The translations under genes were made by a program, and so were the position numbers. A stretch of 64,000 bases of DNA from Amaranthus tricolor (lineage: Eukaryota > Streptophyta > Magnoliopsida > Caryophyllales > Amaranthaceae). Below are positions 1-13,196 of this stretch, in pieces (within the stretch, counting starts at the first letter, position 1; each line of letters opens with the position of its first letter). The stretch covers positions 27,200,147 to 27,264,146 of the forward strand of contig NC_080057.1 of assembly GCF_026212465.1 (NCBI RefSeq), given 5' to 3'. The notes below the pieces were generated by a model. The model was not told the origin of the DNA. It did not search any database and saw only the letters and a program-made list of their open reading frames with translations.

Positions 1-768
1 ACAACCTTAAATTGTTATACTTGCCATGAAAAAGAGTAGAAAAGAGAATTGATACTCGGGTGTAAAAGAGGAGACCTTAGAAAACTTTACTATGGGTACA
101 GGCACTAATTCAAAATCTATGCTACAAGCCTTCACTTATTTGGAGGTGCAAATACATATACGTCATTCATTCTAAAATACTTGCATTTAATTGTGATATA
201 TTGTATGGAAAAGATTATTTTCTTTATTTTGGGGGATAAATTTACCTTGTGAGAAGGTGGGGGAATTCTTTACCTCCAAATGAGGGAAATCAATCTCTTT
301 TTTTATCCATCTTTTTAAAGTTACTCTTATTTTTCCTCTATCACAATTATTTTAATAACTTCATTTGTATTCTTTAATTACCTTTGTTACATTAGTTTGA
401 CTTTTTTTTCTTCACTTAATACTCTCAATCCAACCGATCTCTAATGGTAAGTATAAAGTATAATGGAACAGAGGTATTAAATAATTGAATAAATTAGTTT
501 TCCTATAGATTTCACATCAAATAATAATATTCACCCCAATTCAATTTAGTTGTACCTTTTGTTTTAAGAAGGTCTTAGTAAATAACGGTTATTTGTGAGG
601 TTAACAAATCACACTTATGTGGTAGGATTTAATAGGGTTAAGAGTTTTGTTATTTTAATTTATCTTTTTTGATTTTGTTTATTTTATTTTTTTCTTTTTG
701 TGGTGATTTACAAATCACGGTTATTGATTAGGAATTTTTGTTTGGTTTTGAGCACAAAAATTAAGAAA

Positions 769-878
769 ATAGTAGACTCTTGTACAATATTAAGCATTTT
801 TAATATTAAAAAAATGAGGGGACTACCTAAAACAGTAGATACATGTGCAATATTAGTGTTTTTAATATTTCAAAAAAT
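769..878. repeat. Approximately 61-bp tandem duplication, diverged
   Basis: Two copies begin near 769 and 829. Both contain AGTAGA, then a CAATATTA core, then TTTTTAATATT. The copies differ at several positions. The short + strand open frame across this stretch is a by-product of the repeat and is not called as a gene. Confidence 0.5.
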
Positions 879-1538
879 AAAAACACCTAAAAATATATGT
901 CAAAAAATAAAAATAGAACAATAGAGGTGAACTGTCAAATAAGAAAAGGTAATAATTAAAAAGAATCGAAAGAAGTATAATATATTGAAAAATACCCCCT
1001 ATTAAATTTGATTGGAATCAAAACCAAATTATAATATTAGATTCACACTTTAGCAATTAGCAATAAATAAAATTCTGACAATATATATTGTGTCTATAAA
1101 TGTTAATGTGGTGTAATTTTTATGTCAGTATTGCTTTTGTATTTGAAGATGAGTGGTATAAGAATTTAATCTTAATTTTAGGCTTGCAATGGACGATACA
1201 GTTGCGATTTCACTCCTATTCCCACTATCTTTTTATGTTCACACATATTATTATTATTTGGTTTTTTTATATAAAAAATAAAATATATATTTACATAATA
1301 TGAGGAAATTATTTTGTAATAAAAATAATATCGCATTCATTTAGCGTGGAATATTAGTTTGGACTTGAGAGTAATGTGTACTCGTCAATGAAAGAGAGCG
1401 GCTTTCTGATCCTCAGTTTAAAAACCAAAAATAAAATAAAAATAAAATTCTCTCTCCAAATTAATTTCTCTTTCTTCTCTGCCCCCAATTTGATTTCCGT
1501 CATTCGATCCTTCTTCTACCTTTATCAACTTGAACTAT

Positions 1539-1547
1539 AAACCCTAA
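1539..1547 (+). promoter_or_regulatory. Telo-box (AAACCCTAA) in the 5' leader
   Basis: The exact motif AAACCCTAA lies about 410 bp upstream of the ATG at 1961, next to a CT-rich tract. Telo-boxes are common near the starts of plant housekeeping genes and can be bound by Myb-type telomere-repeat-binding (TRB) proteins. Function here is inferred from motif and position only. Confidence 0.4.
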
Positions 1548-1960
1548 AAACCAAACTACCTCAGCCTCCGTAATTCCTAATTTTTCTGATTCCTAATTCC
1601 TATCCCTAATTCCTAATTCCTAATATTAATTAATAAATTCTTAATAACAAAAGTACTTCTAGCTGATTCAGTTTGACCAAATTATCGGCATTGAAATTGT
1701 CAACAACCCTTTCTTCCTTATCGATTTTGTATTCTAACGCCATCATCGTCGTCATCGCTCCATCTCTTCTTCTAAGGACTTCCAGGTTGTTTTTAAATAA
1801 TTTTTTTCTATTTCCATTTAATATAGTGTTTTCTTTTATATTGATTTTTTCAGTAATATCTTTCTCATTTCTTATTTCCAATAATTTTTATTAAGAATTT
1901 TGGGGATTTTATTTATCAGGGTTTGGGTTACGTTCAGAGGATCATCGTCAGAGGATAGAG

Positions 1961-4900
1961 ATGGAATCGTCTGCTGCAATTTCCGACACCCACAGGGAAA
2001 GAGATAGAGATAGAGATAGAGATAGAGATAGAGATAGAGATAGAGAAAGGGATAGAGGGACATCCGGAAATTTAAGTTCAAGAAGATACAGGGTGCACTT
2101 CTCGGCTGCCAATTTCATACGTTCTCCGATCTCAACCCTTTTGGAGTATTCCGGTATCTTACGTCCCCGGGTGGGCTCAACTACGTCCCATGAAACAGAC
2201 TCCCTTGTCAGACCTACCTCTCCTCCCCCCATTCTAGATTCATCTAATAACATCAGTGGCGGCATTGGAGGAGGCGCCGGTGCTGGTGGTGAGGTTTCTA
2301 TTCGCATTATTGGTTCGACTGAGCATGACCATGACAGAGTAGACCCCGCTATCACCTCTTCCAACAACTCATCTGAGGTTTCTATCCCTCCTGTTTCCAT
2401 TGCCGTGTCCTCTACTACGCCTGCTGCAGCAGTGGATGCCCAAGATGATCCAAACATTGGGGACTCTCTTGCGGGGGTTTCAAACTACTCTAGTTCTAGT
2501 GCTGATGCTGAGGCCGCTGCTGATGGTGCTGTTGCAAACAATCGTGATGCTAATTATCAACGTTACGACATTCAACAGGCTGCTCGCTGGATTGAGCAGG
2601 TTCTGCCTTTCTCCTTGCTCCTGCTCGTTGTTTTTATTCGCCAACATTTGCAAGGTATACTCTCTGTCTTATTCTTTCTTTTCACATTTAAATGGACTTC
2701 CTTTTTATAAATATATCATTCTGCTTTTCATAAAGCCTTATTGAAAGGAAGTGATGTATGCTTGTGTGCATTTTTTTTATTTTGGCTCGTTATTATTTCC
2801 TATCCCAAGTACTTTTCTCAGTGTTACTTATGCTATTGTTGATTGTTGTCAAAAAATGCTCATACTTTTCATTTTTTTAAATTTGTTTTCATGTTACTCC
2901 GATGGGGAAATATAATAGATTCCACTAGTATTGATTATTGAAGTGTTAGTCTTTGTTATTGTGTTGCCATGTTTTTAGTTGGAAATGAAGTGAAAGACTT
3001 AGGTTTTGACATGGATAACTTAAGGTACAAATTCTATGAAGACTCCAATTAAACTATTTTTATTTTGATTTTTTTCATCTATGATTGAGAACCAACCATC
3101 CTTTTATTTTTCTTTACATTCTCGGTCATTCGCTGTCTGTTCTTGTTTTTGATTTCCACTGTTTGTTTCCTTGTTCTACTCCAGTCCATTTAAACTTTTT
3201 CATTTTGTGATCGTTATGTTAAGTTTCTTCATATGAATCTATTGTCGAGACCCCTGTGTCAGTTTGTACTGCCAATGTTTCATTGTCCCATGTTGTTTCT
3301 TTTCTGGTGATTATAAGCCTGATCATATCTCTCAGTTCTATTTATTTAACAGTTTATGTTTCTGATTTTGAAGTTAAGAAATGTTAAAATGTTCAGATGT
3401 GCTGTTTGTTGGTGTGCTATATGCTTTCATCAGGGCTGCTTAGTGTGCACTTCTTATTTCTTCACAATCTTACTTGATGCACCGAGTTTATACTTTTCTA
3501 TTGATTACAGGTTTTTTCGTGACTATTTGGATTGCTGTTTTTATGTTCAAGTCAAATGACATCCTGCGTAAGCAAACTGCTCTTAAGGTACTTTAATACT
3601 TTTTTCCGGGTTTACTGAAGTTCTTGGCCTGTATGTTCAATTTATCCATGTTTATTAACTTTCTAATAACACAGGGAGAGAGGAAAATGCCAGTTCTGGT
3701 TGGTATCTGTACTTTGTTCACTCTTCATGTTGCTGGTGTTTACTGGTGGTATCGAAATGACGATCTTCTCTATCCACTGATTATGCTTCCTCCAAAAGAG
3801 ATACCTCCCTTCTGGCATGCTGTTTTTATCATCATGGTCAATGGTTCGTAGTAGCAATTTTATGTTGTATTTAGTTTGCTGGAAGTTGAAAATAGTGTTG
3901 CATATGGTGCCTTCAATCAACAAGAAATTATTCTTTGGTAAAAGTGGTTATGTATTTGTATTCAAAACTTAAAATTGTTGCATAATCTGGCTGGATAATA
4001 TTATGTTTTAAATTTAGAGATGATTACTTAGCAACTTTCAAGGACAAAAGTAGATATCGAGAGGTTTTTGAAGGTCAACTTTATGTGTAGGCAAATGAAT
4101 CAGTTAAGATTAACTTGATGTTGCTAAGTTGTGATAGGTTTTGGTACATCAAAATTTTATTATAAAATAAGAATAACAAACATTTTTAGGGGGTATAGAC
4201 TCCGTATTGTTTGGATTTTGGCATCATTGGCTAATGTTGTGTCTATAATCTTGAAAGATACTTTTGGTTTATGGGAATGGAAGGCATGCAATACTTAAAT
4301 GCAATTAATAATTTTTTCTTTTGACAAGCTGTTTTTCTTCAAAAGATAGTTATGTTTCCCTTTATGTTTTGCTAGCTATAATTCAAGAATTTATTTGTGG
4401 TGCTTCGTGTCCATCATGATTATTGAGAGATTTGTTGACTGTGTTGATTACTCTATAATATTGTGAATATCTTGCTCTCTTGCATCCGTTTAAAGATCAT
4501 TTTCTTTGGTGCCTTTGAATTCTCATCATTTTAAGAACTTATCTCAGATACCTTGGTACGCCAGGCAGCTATGGTTGTTAAATGCCTTCTCCTTATGTAT
4601 TACAAAAATAGCAGAGGAAGAAATTACCGTAGGCAGGTAGAATATGACATTTTTCATAAGTTTCTCGGCTATTTTCTAAAGGCTTGTTCATAATTATTTG
4701 TTATTTTTTGTATGCTTTTCTTCGAGTTTCTAAGTGTTGCGCTTATTTTATAGGGACAAATGTTGACTTTGGTGGAGTATTTGTTGCTTCTTTATCGTGC
4801 ATTATTGCCAACTCCAGTTTGGTACAGATTCTTTCTGAACAAAGAATATGGAAGCTTCTTTTCGTCATTAATGACCGGATTGTATTTGACTTTTAAGCTC

Positions 4901-7721
4901 ACTTCTGTTGTTGAAAAGGTGGTGGTTGGTTAATTATATCTCTATGTTTTAAACCTTCCTCAATAGTCTCTTATTTTCATTTTTATAATCCTGCTTAGGT
5001 TCAATCATTTTTTACGGCAGTCAAGGCTTTGTCACGCAAAGAGATCCATTATGGGGCTTATGCAACATCAGAGCAGGTACTGCGACTGTATGTTTCCTCA
5101 AAAATTTCCGTTTTTTGTTATCAGGTGCTATTATGTAGTTGATTTCAGCTAAGCACACAAATAAGCTTTGAGTATATTCTTGGGTCTGTGCACTCGTTGA
5201 CTACTAGCGTTGAATCCATTAATAAGATGTTGTGGACTGAATTGTCCATAGCGTTGATATTAGTTATGACAAAACAGAATGTGTATAAATGTAACAATTT
5301 GTATGTAAAATGTAAATGTATAACGAAGGATTGAATGTAACCAAAGGACAATTACAAGATAGTATACAAGCATTCGAGAGGCTTGTTCTCTCCTAAAGAG
5401 TATTAAACTCCTCTACAAACTATTACACCAATCAATGACCGTCCCTTTCCCTTCCCCTTCTATTTATTCTAATTTCCCCACATATTATTCCCCCCAACTA
5501 ACTAATTACTAGATATTTTTTACTATATTATTTTGTTTGATTGCTTGTTGATTAATATTTGATCCAAATGTATACTGGAAAATTTCAAATGTAGGTTACT
5601 GCAGCAGGGGATATGTGTGCTATTTGCCAGGAAAAGATGCATGCTCCTATCCTACTTCGTTGTAAACACATTTTTTGTGAAGATTGTGTGTCAGAGTGGT
5701 GAGTTCTTACTATGAACTATTTTTGTTGTACGTTCGTGTTTTTGGATTTCTGGAATCTATGTGTATGCACCTTTTATTAATTTGTATCAAAACATATTGT
5801 CCCTTTTAATGGCTAAGAAGTGGCTTATCCTCGAGTACCACTATTAGTTGATGGTTATTGTTGCTAAACTAATTCTACATGCTGTATATATGAGAATGCA
5901 TATCATTAAGTGTCAAACATACAGAAAAGAGTTAGATATCTTAGTTTAATCTACTAAGGACTAGAATTATTTCTCTGGGAAGAACAGGAATGAAATGGCT
6001 AGAAGATGTTTGATCTATGCTTTTTGGATAGTATGGTGAAAACTTGAAACTAGGGTTCTCAGTTTGAATAATATAAATTACAACTCAAGATTGATATTAT
6101 GTTTTTGAAGTTCAAAATAAAAGGCTAACAAGGTGTCTTAGTGTCAAGAAATTTAACAAGTATGCTAATTTCTCTTACAATTCTCTTTTGTTAATTTGCC
6201 ACTAGGTCGTTATCCAAGAAAAATGCATTTCAGGTCTATTTTGGTTTTATGAGGTTTAAGAAGGTTAATTCACCATTAGAAACTAGTTCATAGAAGTTTT
6301 AGTTAATAATGAGCCAAATAACTAGGAGACAAAAGTTGAGGTGTTTTCAGATGAAATACCATTGACTAGGAGTTGTTAGCAATAACCACCAAGCAGTTTG
6401 TCATCTAAATTGTTCATACCTTGAAATTTGTTTTATTGTGCTTATGTCATTGATCATAATTTGTAACATGATTATTTTTAGTGGTACAACTTGTGATTAT
6501 TTAAAAAGGGAATCGTTTAAGAGTTTTGGACATGTGCAAAAAGGGATATTAGCAAATCGGTAAGGAAGATAGAAATTTGGAGCTTTAAGAGATTTAGAAA
6601 GTTGGAGCTAGTTCCTCTTTATTTTTACAAGTGCAAGGTTAGTACATCCGACCTGAAATCCCACCTAGGTGGGAGCCATTGAATGACGTAAGGTATTAGA
6701 ATGTTGTTGGTTGTTAATCATGTCTAGAACTTGTACTATGAAGCTCTAAATTACTTCCATTGCATTACCCTGAAAGGACCAAATGACTTGGTATCTTGCA
6801 AAGTTGATGAACTTTGAAACAGACTTATGTACAAAGCCATTGATTATGAATGGAATAGAGTATTAGCTAGTGGTTGGTTTTGCAGCAATCAAGTTTGCAT
6901 TTGATGGAATCAACATTCCCTTAGATTATGGTCAGTTTTATTATTGTATGAATGTTGGCAAGGGTGTTCAGCTCAAGGCTAGTGAGCTCTCTGAAGTGGT
7001 GATGCATCTATATGCATCCATTTGACTGGGTTGACCTTTTGTAGATCCCAGAGCAAGTGCTGTTGTTATAGCTCAACACTGGGTTTATAGCTCATGGTTA
7101 TATGGTTTGTTGGTGTGAAGATCCCAGAACTAGTTTATTGCTGTAATGCGAAATAACTTTGTATGAGGGTTCTTGTGCAGTTTAAGGTTGTTATCTGTCC
7201 TGATTGATGACCAAATTGCTCTTTTTCTGTTTATGTGATGAGCACAGAGCAGATTGCATTGAGGATTTGCAATTATTTGGAAGCTTTCAATTAATACTTT
7301 TTGCCCCATAATGTTGTGTTTTAGCACAGATCAGGTTTATGTTTAAAAAGTGTATGTGGTTTGTCCTTTATTCTTTGAGCATGTGACCATGCGGGGAAGA
7401 TATGACTGTCGATAGATTTTGGCTTGTTTGATGTTGGTTATTGAATAGTGTTTGACATATCTAGTATTTCAGTGTGGTGTAGCTTAGAGTTAGTTATTGT
7501 TGCTTTTGCAAATGGATCACCTATCAACACTCTGTCATTAGCATCTCTTCACTGTGCCTCTCCGAAGTAGTTTTTTTTGTTGGATGTGTGCTTATTATTT
7601 TTGCTATCGTTACAGGTTTGAACGGGAAAGAACATGTCCTTTATGCAGGGCATTGGTGAAGCCAGCGGATCTAAAATCTTTTGGTGATGGATCAACTAGC
7701 CTATTTTTCCAGTTATTCTGA
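1961..7721 (+). CDS. RNFT1/RNFT2-type RING finger transmembrane E3 ligase
   Basis: Assembled from eight exons with GT-AG borders and a continuous frame: 1961-2654, 3511-3587, 3675-3843, 4548-4636, 4754-4918, 4999-5076, 5595-5698 and 7616-7721, giving 493 aa. The N-terminal half is acidic/Ser-rich and opens with an (Arg-Asp)n tract. Several hydrophobic segments follow ([48 protein letters not shown] and more). A C3HC4 RING closes the protein: Cys432, Cys435, Cys447, His449, Cys452, Cys455, Cys466, Cys469. This membrane-plus-terminal-RING layout is that of human RNFT1/2, which act in ER-associated ubiquitination, and of uncharacterised plant homologues such as the Arabidopsis At5g01960 type. 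ER location and ligase activity are inferred from family. Intron 7 (1.9 kb) carries a SINE-like insertion. Confidence 0.9.
2001..2047 (+). repeat. (GATAGA)n-type hexamer repeat inside exon 1
   Basis: A run of GAGATA hexamers lies 40 nt after the start codon and encodes alternating Arg-Asp, giving a highly charged N-terminal tract of the RNFT-like protein. The repeat keeps frame because its unit is 6 nt. Confidence 0.85.
6606..6690 (-). mobile_element. Au-like SINE fragment (reverse orientation) in intron 7
   Basis: Read on the minus strand it contains GGCTCCCACCTAGGTGGG, then TCGGATGTAC, then AACCTTGCACTTGT and AAAGAGG, in the order found in plant Au-type SINEs. A second copy in + orientation lies at 26651-26775. 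The segment is short and diverged and shows no clear target-site duplication. Confidence 0.55.
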
Positions 7722-9091
7722 ACAAGGAGTTTCTTTTCTTTGAATTCTTGCTTCGTTGAGAATCCAATTATGAAGCATTCATAACTAAAAGATGGTGTGG
7801 TTAATGCTGCACTGCTGGTTGTCTACAGGAATCAAAGTCTCAAATTGACACATAACTTGACAGGACCTTTGTTTATATGCTGTATTAAAAAACTATCTAC
7901 TTGTATCTAAGTTAGCTCGTAAATTTGTAGAGATTAGATTCAAATGATGTATACAACTGTGCAATCTTCAGTAATGGACGTTTTCTGAAGGAAGCTTCGT
8001 GTGCCCTTTGTGCCGCCCAGTTGAATAGTTTGTTTCCTAATTTCCACTGATTGAGTTTGACTGTTTGGTATCTAATTTTACTCAAATGCCTTATAAGTTT
8101 TAACCCATTTTTCAGTGTTTTGGAAAGCTGGAACCAGTACACTTTCTTGGCGTTCTCGATTCATTGGTCTTTGAACTCTGGTTTTATTCTTTATAATCAA
8201 TGACTTGATTGTGCCAATCTTTCCACTTATATCTTTCTTAAGACAAAATATGAATAAAAAAGAAACATGTTCCAAAATTACAATTTCTTACAAAATCTTT
8301 GATGATTATGTTTTGTTCATTTCACCTAAACCTGTTTTAGAGGTAACTAACGCTAAAGAACTACTACTATAATTTTAATATTTGGATGATCCAAAATTTT
8401 TAAACAAGTTTCAAATAATGATGGTCCAAATTAAATTACAATTGAGCTAGAATGTATATTTAAAGGTGTCATATCATTATCAATCCAATATCCCTTTTGA
8501 AAACATAGTCCGGAACCATGTAGTCCGGAACCACGGGTGAAGTAAGGTAACGAACAATCCATACCTGTACTCCTTCAAAGGAGCCTGAGGAATGTGTATT
8601 AAAAGGTGTGTGACATCAAATCACAAATGATCAAATTATTATGAGATTGCACAAACTAAATCTTCATTTTTCCTTCAAAAGAAAATTACAATAATTTGCA
8701 CCAATTGATCTTTGATTAGTAGTAGCTTTTTTAGTCGCAACAGAATAATCAAGCAATGAACACAGTAAAAAGACAGTAAAATCACCTTGAAGACAACTGC
8801 TCAGTGGAAGATAACATGATCAAGCTGCTAATAACTAATAAGCTCTCTTACAAAAAATAAACAAGTTTCTACCATATCAGAAACATTGTACTATAAAGCT
8901 ACAAGACAACATTGGATACATTATTAAACTTAGGTGGGATTTTGTTGAGCTATCCCTCCCAAAAGAATTGATCAAAAAAGAATGATAAGGAAAAAATCAG
9001 AGGAAAGGAAAACAAGTGTAGTAGCTTTGGCAACTTGAAACCATTCACAAGAAGGTGGTTTACGCTAAACATATGAAACCGAGAGGCTTTT
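7722..9091. other. Convergent intergenic region (3' ends of the RNFT-like and coiled-coil genes)
   Basis: The region holds the 3' UTRs of two converging genes and AT-rich DNA. The motif TAGTCCGGAACCA is repeated near 8507 and 8521. No coding frame resembling a protein family was seen on either strand. Confidence 0.5.
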
Positions 9092-12000
9092 TTAAGGTTC
9101 ATTTGTACAAGTTGGTGCTTCTCTATGGCACAAAGCATTTGTCTCTTCACCATCCACTAACAGTGTAGAGCTTGAAATTTCAGAGGACTCTGCCTTGTTA
9201 GATTTTTTTATAGAAGGTGAGGATGCAGACAATAACGATGATGTTCTTGTCAACACTTCTTTTGGAGTTTCCGCTGAATGCTCCTTCATGTTAGGAGGCA
9301 AGCTAAGGGTTGAAACTTCTGGAAAAAAATCAAGAAATATTGGTGATGTTGGGGTACTAGGAATCAACTTAGCATCATCAACAGAGAAGGGGTAGACTTG
9401 AGTGACTTCTTCAGTCCCCTCATCCAAATAGACAACGTCCTGCATAGTTAGTTGGTGATATTCAACAATTTCTCGGAGAAACCGATTTTCACGTGCATAT
9501 ATGGAGTTTTCGTGAGCCAAACGGCCCTTCTCAGCCAAAAGAGTTTCCAGCTGCAGTCGTATCTGTTAATTAAGAAGCATAAGAAAGAAATCAAATTTTA
9601 CTTTCAAATACAGAAAATTGCTCAAGAACGATGTCAAACACATTATGCCACAATAACATGCACTATTAGTCATCAGTCATGGTAACACATACATGGGCAA
9701 ATGCTAGACATTATTGTGAGGGCTTATTCAGCGCTGGTATTGCTATAGACTCATACATATAATGTACTCGTGAATGGAGATGCTTAAATATGAAGTATAC
9801 ATGAATGAATAATGATTCTACTCAGCATTACACAAACTAGATACCATTATCATAATTTGTGACCCTAAAAAAGACGCAATATCTTTTAAAAGGAAGTTCC
9901 TGCTCAAAGAATGTGGAGTACTTGTAAATTGTAAGAATGGCATACCAGATCATCAGCAGGGCTGTCTCCTTTATCCCGACTCTCTCGAAGTCGCTTATTT
10001 TCTTCTTCCAATTGTGCACAACGTTCCTTTGCAAATGCTAGATCAGCTTTCACAGTTTTGAGCTCTCGTAGAAGAACTTTCGCTTTGGCAGCAGTTGCCG
10101 TTGCAACCTGTGAACCCGAATCACATAAACGATGATGGTCTTTACCAGCAAGGAAGTATGACACAGAAAAATTAATAAACTAGTTCCATCAAGTGCAACA
10201 TTGGACCAGCACAATAAAACAAGTGAAGAGAACTCTGTTAAGCTAGACTGAATTCACTATACTTGCTTTCACATTCTTTCATAGAGATAAAAGTCCATGT
10301 TCATTCATATTATTCATCCTTAGAGACAGGAGTTGGGCTCTAAACTTAGTGAGTTAGTATATGTTTGGTACACACTTTTGAAGGATATTGTAACAGAATG
10401 GAATAGCGTTACTCTAACCACACATTTGGTCTGCACTATTTGTTTTCTAAATCTGTTTCCTCACCTAATTCAGATCAGACATTTTGTTACCACTCATCTC
10501 TCACCGGCAACACAATTGTTTTCGCTGCAAAAGATCACTACCTACTGCAGTGCAGCTTCATCACCATCATCATAAACAAATTAAGCTGAAACAAAACACT
10601 CAAGAAGATGTCAATCTCAAATATTACCTTGCCTTCATAACCCTTGTGGTTCCTTCAATTTTACCACCAATCAACTCAATATAGCATATGATCTTCACTC
10701 TTTCAATCATTTGCTTGATTCACGAAATTAAAGGAAGTATTTTTATGAAAAAAATTCTCATAATCTCATATACCTTTGTTCTTAATAATGTTTCAAAATT
10801 TGGTTTCATATATATTAGTTCTGGAAAAGATTTAAATACTTGAATATGAATAAATGCTCCACTTAAGTATTTATTAAAAAGTTCTAGTTTCACCCAAAAA
10901 TAAAAAGTTTCCCTCTTTGTTTCATGTATGATGGTGACGAATCTACAAAACAGCCTCAATGGAGGATCAAGATGAAAGAGAATGATAAAAGCAGGGGAGA
11001 GGAATTAGGAGTTAAAGAAAAATGATCCAAATGATTGTTCTACTAAATTTCTATTTTCACTAAGTATCATGTTGTGCGCACTTTGGTATTATTGGGAAAA
11101 AATTATGGACGATTGTATTAAACTAAGGAGAGTAGGAGCTCTAAAGATTACCATTTCCCTTAATCATCAAATATCAATCAAACGAATGATTAAGATAACC
11201 CTTACTATTACCATTTCCCTTACTACAGATATAAAGCAAATGGAGTAATAAATATAACCCTTACTATTACCATTTCCCCTACTATATCAATATCAAACAG
11301 ATAATAAATATAACCCATATTATTACCATATCCCTCTCTTAAATGTTGTCAATTCATTCCATTTCCACAATTTATACCAAATGACCCCTCAATTCAGATT
11401 GATAAAAAGATCATTAGCGAGAATGTCACATTTAGTATAGAGACAGAAACAAAGATTGATGATTAAGATGAAAAATATAGGTTGGCATGGAGCTTCATCA
11501 ATGCAAAAGTTATCTATAGCAATGTCAAAGTGATTCCTGTAATAACTGGCGACACACAATTACATATTTGGCACCTTACGTCGCGAGATGCCTTGAGTTG
11601 AGTTTCTTGATTGGTGAGTGAATTTGACTGCACAGGTTGAACCACAGGACGCTGCCACGAAGTGTTGTGCACAACAGTTGCCTGATCAGAAGAATTTGAA
11701 GTGCCTCCTCTTCTCCGAAGTTGGAGTTTGCGTGTCTCTTGGATGAAATCTGCTGTCCTATTGCGAGTTTCTTGGATGATATCAGCAGTTTTGTGCTCCA
11801 TGATTGTACGACCTTCCTGCAAAGCAGATAACAAGTGAGAATGATCACGGGCAAAGGTTAAAAGAAGGGTACAAGAATCACAGTCTGTAGTGAAAATGTT
11901 TAATCAAGAAGGTTGGCAAACACAAACCTCAAAAGCAGTTCCAAGTGTATCGCCAAGGTGATTAAGAGAAGAAGTGATGGCATCAAGGCGCTTTCGGAGT

Positions 12001-13041
12001 CTAGCATTATCAATCGGCTTAGCACCAGTTTCTGAAGATTGGCGGGATTGGTACACCTGACAGAAAGGAAAAATACAGCAGGATGTGGATTGGGTTCAAT
12101 TCTAAACTCTATACATTATGACATAATTCTGAGCAAAGGAAAGGAAAAGGGGCATGCGTCACCTGATGAGTCGAGGTAGATTCATAGTTATTGAGTTGAA
12201 ACTTGATCTTTGTAGGAGAAGACTCAATCTGATTTTCCTCTTCAAGGATTGATTTGGCTTTGGTGGCAAGAATACCCCAAAAGCCGTATTTTGTGTCATT
12301 GGAGTTCTTCAATGGAGAGACCTCAGAAAGAATTGATCCCTAGAAAAAGGTGAACATATTAGAAGGGAACAGGCGCAAAATGAAGTGAATTAGGCATTGA
12401 GAAAATGAAAAATAACGATTTGATCTTGTCCCAATCAATAAACTAAATATTGTATCACAAACACTATAGAGCACTAAGTACTTATTATTATTCTAATACA
12501 AACCATCATCGAATAATCAAGAGGGTTTTTAAAAGGTTATGTTTAAGTTCGTATGTTTGTCCTAATATCAAACAATTGTTGTCGAGTGTCCAGCATCATC
12601 AATTAAATATCTAGTGAAAAAGGTAATGCGAGACAAGAGAAAATGATCAAAATCGATCTAATTACAATAAACAATGATTAATCAAAAAAAATAATGAACA
12701 AGTAGGATGATAGGGATGAGGAAGGAGGATGAGAGAGAGGAGAAAGGAAGTACCTTGGAAAAGGAATGGGATGATTGCAAGTCACGATGGTGAGGATGAG
12801 ATAGAAAAGAAGGATCAGCAGCATAAGCGTTTGCGTATCCAGAAGAATCTCGATGAGCAGCCGATGCTCTGGTTGCTCGAGCACCCAACGAATAAGAATG
12901 ATCATCATCTTTCTTTTTCGGATTAATATTACGATTTGAAGTTTGATCATCTTCCTCTTCTACATCTTCTTCAAAAGGAGAATTGGTGTGTTCCTCTTTA
13001 AAGGATGATCTCGTCATCCCTACTCTTCTCCTATACGCCAT
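9092..13041 (-). CDS. Plant-specific coiled-coil protein, function unknown
   Basis: Six exons on the minus strand join in frame: 12754-13041, 12163-12339, 11928-12056, 11580-11816, 9946-10107 and 9092-9562, giving 487 aa. The N-terminus [14 protein letters not shown] is followed by an acidic low-complexity stretch. A conserved-looking block ([18 protein letters not shown]) comes next, then a helical region ([20 protein letters not shown]). Exons 5 and 6 form a strong Lys/Glu/Leu coiled coil ([53 protein letters not shown]). The C-terminus is Ser/Thr-rich. I recognise it as one of the plant proteins loosely annotated 'tropomyosin-like' but not as a characterised gene. No catalytic motif, signal peptide or membrane segment is visible. 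The start is the ATG just downstream of the GA-rich leader. Confidence 0.8.
11143..11340. repeat. Degenerate tandem repeat in intron 4 of the coiled-coil gene
   Basis: The phrase ATTACCATTTCCCTTA or a close variant recurs near 11149, 11208, 11263 and 11319, separated by AT-rich spacers containing ATAAATATAACCC. Unit length drifts between about 50 and 65 bp. Surrounding words (TTTGGTATTATTGGGAAA on the left, TTATACCAAATGACCC on the right) look like degraded inverted ends, so the block may sit inside an old MITE. Confidence 0.5.
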
Positions 13042-13043
13042 AT

Positions 13044-13046
<3 letters not shown>

Positions 13047-13120
<74 letters not shown>

Positions 13121-13124
13121 TCTT

Positions 13125-13154
<30 letters not shown>
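13047..13154. repeat. (CT)n followed by (CTT)n microsatellite in the 5' leader
   Basis: A long CT tract with two small interruptions passes into a CTT tract. It ends 5 bp from the start codon of the minus-strand coiled-coil gene, so the leader reads (GAA)n(GA)n immediately before the ATG. GA/CT tracts in plant 5' leaders are known binding sites for BASIC PENTACYSTEINE (GAGA-binding) factors. A regulatory role here is inference. Confidence 0.8.
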
Positions 13155-13155
<1 letters not shown>

Positions 13156-13187
13156 GGATTTGCAGGACCAATCAATGTTCCATCATC

Positions 13188-13196
13188 AAACCCTAA
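13188..13196 (+). promoter_or_regulatory. Telo-box upstream of the coiled-coil gene
   Basis: Exact AAACCCTAA on the + strand, about 150 bp upstream of the minus-strand ATG at 13041 and just beyond the CT/CTT tract. Confidence 0.35.

Larger units (their letters stand above)
1..1960. other. AT-rich intergenic DNA, promoter and 5' leader of the RNFT-like gene
   Basis: No convincing coding region is seen before the ATG at 1961. Bases 1-1400 are AT-rich and contain a small internal duplication (listed separately). From about 1440 the DNA becomes CT-rich, as in plant 5' leaders, and a telo-box follows at 1539. A possible leader intron runs from a donor near 1788 (CCAG|GTTG) to an acceptor near 1918 (TATCAG|GG), which would join a CT-rich first exon to the ATG exon. 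This is inference from splice-like motifs only. Confidence 0.5.

Noticed and set aside
1948..2457. Long minus-strand open frame opposite exon 1 of the RNFT-like gene
   Set aside because: It is the shadow of the coding exon, with a Ser-Leu run from the hexamer repeat, and has no family resemblance.
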